Positions 58,466 to 64,000 of a DNA stretch of 64,000 nt are shown in pieces. The stretch is from assembly GCF_029784135.1 (NCBI RefSeq), contig NC_073746.1, positions 185,199,983 through 185,263,982 of the forward strand. The letters are read 5' to 3'. Position 1 is the first letter of the stretch. The number at the start of each line of letters is the position of its first letter. The notes under the pieces were generated by a model. That model did no database searches. It saw nothing but the letters and a program-made list of their open reading frames with translations, and was not told the DNA's origin. Source of the DNA: Toxorhynchites rutilus septentrionalis (taxonomy: Eukaryota; Arthropoda; Insecta; Diptera; Culicidae). A program made the position numbers and the translations under genes.

Positions 58466-58797
58466 ATGTAGGGGTGGTGGGGATAAAACGGACATGTTAA
58501 GAAGAACTTCAATTATATCTTTGGAAACTCATGTTTCCCAAAACTTTGATGCAGTTTCTTGTAATTCAATATACTGATTTTCTACCTAATTGGCCAAATA
58601 TTTTACAAAAAAGTGTTTTTCAATGTTTATTTACTGAAATTGAAACAGACCAAAAAGTACAACTTTTTTTTCGATGCGGGTACAGTGGGGGGAATATGGA
58701 CAGGTTTGTAATATATGAAGCGTTTCTAAGGTTTTCGATCGCGAGAGGAATTATTTTATCCAACCAAAGTCTGACTTCATCACGAATGTCCGTTAAA

Positions 58798-58962
58798 TGA
58801 TGAAAAAATCGAATTAATCCACCTAGAAGTGATATCGTGCTTTCCAGCAGTATAAACGGACAGACCCTCAACTATTTTGCTGATGAAAAAATCGAATTAA
58901 TCCACCTAGAAGTGATATCGTGCTTTCCAGCAGTATAAACGGACAAACCCTCAACTATTTTG
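58798..58962 (+). repeat. 82-bp exact tandem duplication
   Basis: Two adjacent copies starting TGATGAAAAAATCGAATTAA and ending CAACTATTTTGC, with one visible difference (ACAGACC versus ACAAACC). Confidence 0.85.
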
Positions 58963-59003
58963 CTTTTGATTCCAGTCAGCTTCTAAGCAGTCCACATTTA
59001 AGT

Positions 59004-60130
59004 AAAATGATGATGATGATGGTTCCACCTCATTCCCCTACAAAGGTTTGAGCGGGACGAGTTATCTTATTGATAATTATTATATTACGGTATTTATATT
59101 TTTCATCAGCTAACCAGTATGCAAATTAAATTGAAAGGAAAACGGACTGGTTATCTCGCACACATAGATTACTAATCGAAAGAACAATATAAACCATTAT
59201 CTGATCGTATTTATTCCATGGCATGTCGAGAGAATTTCCAACCCGGGAAGACCCTAGACCTATCGGGAATTGAACCCAATACCTATGTCAGTATTAGCCA
59301 CGAATTTACAAGGGAATTCCCGCTTTATCAGATCCCCGGCTACGATGCTACCGTTTCCGAGTTCAAGCAGCTGAGCAAACCCAAGCCTAATTCTAGCCGA
59401 TACTTCAGGCTCATTACTTATCCCAAGGCATGTCAAGAAAGTTTCGAGGTGGAGGCAATCTGGCGTAGTGGTAACATCCATGCCTCTCACGCTAAAGGTC
59501 ACGAGTTCAATTCCCACTCCCGACATTCTTCCAAAAATGGAAGCAAAAGTTACGAACCAGCCAAATGAGTTGAAAGTCACTATAATACAGATAAAAAAAA
59601 AGAAAGTTTCCAACCCGAAAAAATCCATGACCGATCAGGACTTGAACCCAATACCTATGTCAGTATTAGCCTTGAATTTACAAAGGAATTCCTGCTTCAC
59701 TGGATACCCGACAACGGTCTGTTAATCGTTTCCGAGACCAGACAGCTGAACAAACCTAAGCCTAATTCCATCCGATACTTCAGGTCCTACATTCAGCACG
59801 GAGTATAAACGTATCAACCTGAAATCTGCAATAAGATCCGCCACAACACAGAAAAATCTCGTTATAATTATCTGTTGAAAAGATGAATTTACGAGTATTC
59901 CGGTTTAGCTATCCCTAGCTTCATTCCGGTTTCCAAATACAACCCCTTAGAATGCTTTTATTTTATTCGCGATAAACTACTTTTGCTTATGCTCGATCTC
60001 AAGTATTTCTATGTTTGACAACGCGCGCGGGCTCAAACTATTGCAGAGTTCACAATTATTTTATTTTTATAAATTTAATTGAAAAATTGAATTGAAATAA
60101 AAAAAAACAATCAATACCATCATCATCATA
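59004..60130. repeat. ATGATGATGG-ended repeat, longer copy
   Basis: Left end ATGATGATGATGGTTCCACC and GTTTGAGCGGGACGAGTTAT, right end CAACGCGCGCGGGCTCAAAC and CCATCATCATCAT, as in the 43056-43545 copy. Inside are two direct ~190-bp repeats (59224-59425 and 59606-59790, with CCCAATACCTATGTCAGTAT) on either side of a SINE. Confidence 0.55.
59455..59600 (+). repeat. tRNA-derived SINE, second family
   Basis: A-box-like TGGCGTAGTGGTAACATCC at 59461 and B-box GGTCACGAGTTCAATTCCC at 59497, followed by an A-rich tail (AAAAAAAAAGAAAG) at 59590. Distinct from the Feilai-like family. Confidence 0.7.
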
Positions 60131-61189
60131 GTCTTAAGATAAAATGAGTAAAAATAGAAAAGCACACACTCACACACAAAAGACGGGTGTGGCGATTTGA
60201 TTTCCATTAATAGACGCATGACATTCTTTAGGAATAGATTAAACAGACTTTTCACAGTACATCTCACTCCCACTGGCAACTGTCCGTTTTACCCCACCAG
60301 TGCAATTATTTCAAATATTCAAATTTTCCACTCAAAAATGAATTTACTTTTCCCTACATACCTAATATCGCTTCTCTGTTAACTCACAAACCGAAATATA
60401 ATCATCAGCGAATTGAATTTTGATATTAAACCACTCAAAATGCTTAATATCGAAGCAGCTAAAATTACATCCACACGTGGAGTCATGTATGATTTTCGGT
60501 TTTTGTTTCCCTTTTCCACTTCTGATCAGTATTCATTGCCATAGGGTGACTTAAATATTATAGAATAACATGTAGAAGGTGTTCTCATGAACAAAAATCA
60601 GAAATTCAGAATGTAACAATACAAATCAACCACCTATCCATATTACCCCCACTGTCCGTATTACCCGCGGCTCTCGTAATCGGATACGTCATTCCTGGTC
60701 GTCAACTGTATTTTAGTGGAAATGTTTTGAAATTTATAAAGAAATGGTCAGGTAAGGTTCAGTGCTACGTGTTTTAAGTAACCAAATAATATGAAGTAAA
60801 AATTTTCATTCAAATTTAACCAATTCAAAACTGTTTTCGGGCCTGCAGATCTGCTAGAGATTAATTTGCCTCCCTAAATCACCATATCACCACCAGACGC
60901 CGACACTGCTCATACGACATCGCGGAACATGATATGTCAAATTCCTAATCACGATCTAATTGGCGATCTAACGCAAAACGTAAACGATCGGTGAGACATC
61001 TGGATTTACATTAGATTGGGCATGAACTGGAAACACACATCTGTTCTTGGCTCCGAGAACGAGTGTCGAAAGTGGGTCACTGTCGAAAGTGGTCACTTAG
61101 GGGGGTACGAGCGAGTCAGAGCGCTATATCTCTCCCGAGGAAAGCCTCCCTTGTCATTTGAGGCTTAGGGGAGCGTCTGTTCTTCATGT

Positions 61190-61790
61190 TAGGAGCGGCG
61201 CTCAGAAAAGGTTCCTCTGGCGTAGTGGGACTCTAATATATCTTGTCAACCCGCTGTCTCCCGGGAAAAGGAAATACACTCAGAAAATGGAGCTCCACAA
61301 CGCCACAACAACGTGGCCCGCATTGTTCATCGAAAACTGTCGCTCCAATGTGGTCTACTGGAAGACAACGTACCCAACTACCAGTACCTGCTCGTACCTG
61401 TCCTGGAAAATGACCGTTTCAAGCTGTACTGGGATCGCACTGTTCTGACCGTCCTCTCGATTCACCACAACCGCCCAGATATAATGGTTTACAACAAAAG
61501 CGACCGCAAAGTCACGATCTTCGATGTCGCTATTCCATTGAACCAGAATCTGGAGTAGACCCAAGGCCCCAAATCTGCAAGTACCGACCGTGAAACTCAA
61601 GGAATTGTGGGGGCTAAGGGAGGCCCCAAGAATTGTTCCAGTCGCTTACTCTGGAACTGGAATTGTCGCGAAGAGTCTTCTGGAAGCGCTGAAGGGGTGA
61701 ACATGGAGAAGGAATTGGCCAGCATTCAAAACTCGGTCATCCTTAGCACCTGCGCGATTGTCCGACGATTCCTTGGTCAGGACTAAAAAT
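61190..61790 (+). pseudogene. Non-LTR retrotransposon tail with restriction-like endonuclease motif
   Basis: The frame 61313-61555 encodes YQYLLVPVLENDRFKLYWDR then HHNRPDIMVYNKSDRKVTIF and DVAIPLNQNLE. RPD followed by 14 residues and Asp fits the PDx12-14D signature of the restriction-like endonuclease of R2/R4/Dong-type elements. Downstream (61640-61790) further C-terminal pieces occur in shifted frames. The reverse transcriptase itself is missing. A related host protein of phage or other origin is unlikely in this context. Confidence 0.6.
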
Positions 61791-62080
61791 CACGAGCATG
61801 CACATACGTACATTCCGCAGAGCCGTCCACCTTTGGTCCACCCGGATGCAGGTGAATATTTTGGCTAGGTTCGCCTAGTTAAGAAGTGAGATAAGTCTGC
61901 CAAAAAAAAGTCCGATGCAACGATAGATAATGCGATTTTAATGCGTTTGTTGTGATTTTTAGTTGTTTCTTACTCGGTTATGTATTTTACAATATTCTTC
62001 AATAAATGGAATTGATTTCTGTATGAGGGAAAATTAATTAAAATAATATTGATTGATTATTATTTTTTCTTATTTTGCAG

Positions 62081-62736
62081 CAGTGAAGGGCTATCCTTTG
62101 GACGATAATATTAGGCGGGACGAGAAACTGAAAAATATTGTCAACACGATAACGAATGTAAATCGATGGAGCTCGCCTTGCAATATTGCCACCGATACGA
62201 AGCAGCCAACGCAGGATGAAAACACAGTGCCACAATTCTGTCCCGAGAAAAACCCTGTTCAAATGCGACCACAATCCCTAACGATTTCGTCCACTACGCC
62301 GGCCATTGTATCTGCCATCGTCAAGAAGATTCCTTCCGGAGTCGGCACCACCAGAGCAGAGCAGTTAAAAAGCAACGGTAACCACATAACCTCTAGTCCG
62401 AAGTTAAAAGCTAGTCAAACTCACGAACGAGGCGATCCCGATGGCGACTGTGGCCTCGACGATGCTCCCGCGAATTATCTGTCGAAGAACTCGGAACTTC
62501 GTGGTAGTCTTTCCATGGATGAACTGCTCACTTCCAAGAAGGGATGGCTCATGAAGCAAGACACCCGCAGTGGTGAGTGGAGTAAGCACTGGTTTTCGCT
62601 ACGCGGAGCAGCACTGTTTTACTATCGCGATCCAGTAACGGAGGAGAAAGGCGTTTTGGATGGAGTCCTCGATGTCAACAGCATCACCAACATTACCGAA
62701 GTACCAGTCAACAGAAACTATGGATTTCAATTGACG
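62081..62736 (+). CDS. osp: outspread-like gene, exon with most of PH domain 2
   Basis: Acceptor TTTTGCAG at 62080 (a second CAG three bases on makes it a NAGNAG site, changing one Ala), donor GTATGT at 62737. With the G carried from the previous exon it codes 218 codons plus one: AVKGYPLDDNIRRDEKLKNI, then a Ser/Thr-rich linker, then SMDELLTSKKGWLMKQDTRS and EWSKHWFSLRGAALFYYRDP through ITNITEVPVNRNYGFQLT. The latter is the second PH domain, very close to MPRIP/Outspread PH2 (KKGW...WxKHWFxLxxxxLxYYRDxxAE). PH2 in the family contributes to phosphoinositide or protein binding. Confidence 0.9.
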
Positions 62737-62800
62737 GTATGTAGTGCGATTCAGCACATAGCTTTTGTATAGTTTTACATGTTTGTTCTTTTTGTTTTAG

Positions 62801-64000
62801 ACATGGGATAACCGACGAATTGTACTGTCTACTGTAACGATCAGTATCAGGAATAACTGGATCAATATGTTGAAAAACGCAGCCGGATTACCTCAAACCA
62901 AAGCAACGCAGAACAACAATAACTTAGGGCTAAACAATCAGAATGACGAAAATTTCAAAATATTAACAGACAAAACACCATTAGAAATAGAAATCATAGA
63001 CAGCGGCACGTTACAAGAAAAAGCCAGTACCAATAATAATACCATCAACAATAGGACGAATATTGAAACAAATCGAGGCGTAGACGAAGTAGATTGTAAA
63101 GCTGTTCAAGGCAATCAAGAATTGACTGTACACCTTAAATTATCAAGCAGCACCAGTGATGCAATGAACAACAATCTACCCCTGAAATCGACCCGCACAA
63201 AGCCTGTCACGACTCCAGTAACTCCGACCGTGACCAAGTCGATGCTGTTCTCTTCCGACGAAGAATATCGCACTGCATCCGAAGGTGGGCGACGAGACAG
63301 CGTAGGTGACTGGGGATCACCGATTTCACCTCCGCCACCGCCAGTGCTACTTTCTGCGATAGCAAAAACCAAAGATAGAATAAGATCATCCCACAATCGA
63401 TTACACAAACGAAGTCGATCGTCACCTCCGATCTCCCGCCGCAGCACGGTTGACAGCGTGCAGTCGGAGGATCTTCCGCTGATAAATCCCGTTCAGGAAG
63501 AAGTTTGCATCGACAGAGAGCTTCAGTTGAGACTGCAAGCAGCCGAAAAGGAACTGTCCCTGCTGAGGGAGGAAACACACGAGCGAGAGGCAAGGATGTG
63601 CGAGTTGCTGCAAACGCTTGAACGAACGGAGCTGGAATTGACCAGGAAACGAGAAAATGAAGAGAATCGAGAAAAACGCATGATTCAGTTGGATGAAAGT
63701 CGAACTAACTCTCAAGAAATAATCGATAAGATATCGGGAGAGTTGGACACAAGTAGGGAGACAGTTAGAGAGTTGGAAGATCGGTTGGCACGAGGAATTG
63801 AAGAAAACGAATCGTTGTATAAAAAAATCAGAGAATTCAGTATTTCTAGTCCTGCTTCCAGTTTGTGTAGCTTAAATGCGAAGGCCGACAGAATGAGACG
63901 AATGGACTCTTTTAGTGATTTGACTAGCCTGAACGAGGTTGACCCCAACACAATGGACAAGAATATGTTAACGGATGAATATCATGAATTGAGGGCACGT
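62801..64000 (+). CDS. osp: outspread-like gene, PH2 end and coiled-coil start (runs off window)
   Basis: Acceptor TTTGTTTTAG at 62800; 400 codons open to the window end. It starts TWDNRRIVLSTVTISIRNNW, the last strands and C-terminal helix of PH2 with its tryptophan. A disordered region follows with SPISPPPPPVLLSAIAKTKD and Arg/Ser-rich SHNRLHKRSRSSPPISRRST. From about codon 235 there is a heptad-rich Glu/Arg/Leu stretch (ELQLRLQAAEKELSLLREET, then MCELLQTLERTELELTRKRE), a predicted coiled coil. MPRIP uses its C-terminal coiled coil to bind the myosin phosphatase subunit MYPT1. The exon end and stop codon lie beyond 64000. Confidence 0.9.

Larger units (their letters stand above)
58468..60655. 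repeat. Interleaved pair of TA-type inverted-repeat elements
   Basis: Two inverted end pairs overlap rather than nest. GGTGGGGATAAAACGGACA (58474) pairs with TGTCCGTTTTACCCCACC (60281-60298). ACAGTGGGGGGAATATGGAC (58682) pairs with CTATCCATATTACCCCCACT (60633-60652). The interior contains an ATGATGATGG-ended repeat (59004-60130), a SINE and an 82-bp tandem duplication. Confidence 0.55.

Noticed and set aside
63115..63960. Several long minus-strand frames opposite the last exon
   Set aside because: The plus strand has PH-domain and coiled-coil features in an unbroken 400-codon frame; the others are antisense shadows.

Overview
This window looks like insect nuclear DNA, most likely from a culicine mosquito (Aedes favoured). 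The reasons are tRNA-derived SINEs resembling the Aedes Feilai family, two copies of an ITmD37E-type (DD37E) element, mariner, DD41D, Tc1, Jockey and CR1 relics, many small TA-flanked inverted-repeat elements, and very large AT-rich introns. The species call is inference. There are no bacterial operons, CRISPR arrays or tRNA/rRNA genes.

The only host gene I can support is a plus-strand multi-exon homologue of Drosophila outspread (osp; vertebrate MPRIP/M-RIP). Seven exons (19586-19651, 20021-20209, 20302-20365, 25840-26082, 40715-40837, 62081-62736, 62801 to the window end) join in one open frame of 847 codons. They encode the C-terminal part of PH domain 1, an Asn/Ser-rich linker, PH domain 2 and the start of a coiled-coil region. 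The 5' exons lie before the window and the gene runs off the right edge. Introns of 5.5, 14.8 and 21.2 kb hold most of the window.

Layout: 1-19.5 kb (probably intron or upstream DNA) holds a Tc1-like element split by an LTR retrotransposon with a matching 5-bp target duplication, two halves of a mariner, a DD37E element, a second mariner, a composite minisatellite repeat, SINEs and MITEs. 20.4-40.7 kb holds two DD37E copies (one nested in a deleted mariner), a Jockey-like remnant, a hAT MITE, a foldback mariner and a Tc1 element. 41-62 kb holds a CR1-like element lacking its middle, a cluster of histone H3 pseudogenes in palindromic and tandem arrangement (47.3-51.9 kb), a DD41D transposon with a nearly intact transposase, and a knot of interleaved repeats (58.4-60.7 kb).

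The most unusual structure is the H3 cluster. Head-to-head H3 pseudogenes share one coding deletion but keep TATA boxes and 3' histone stem-loops. They form a palindrome of about 1.4 kb that has itself been tandemly duplicated as a 2178-bp unit.
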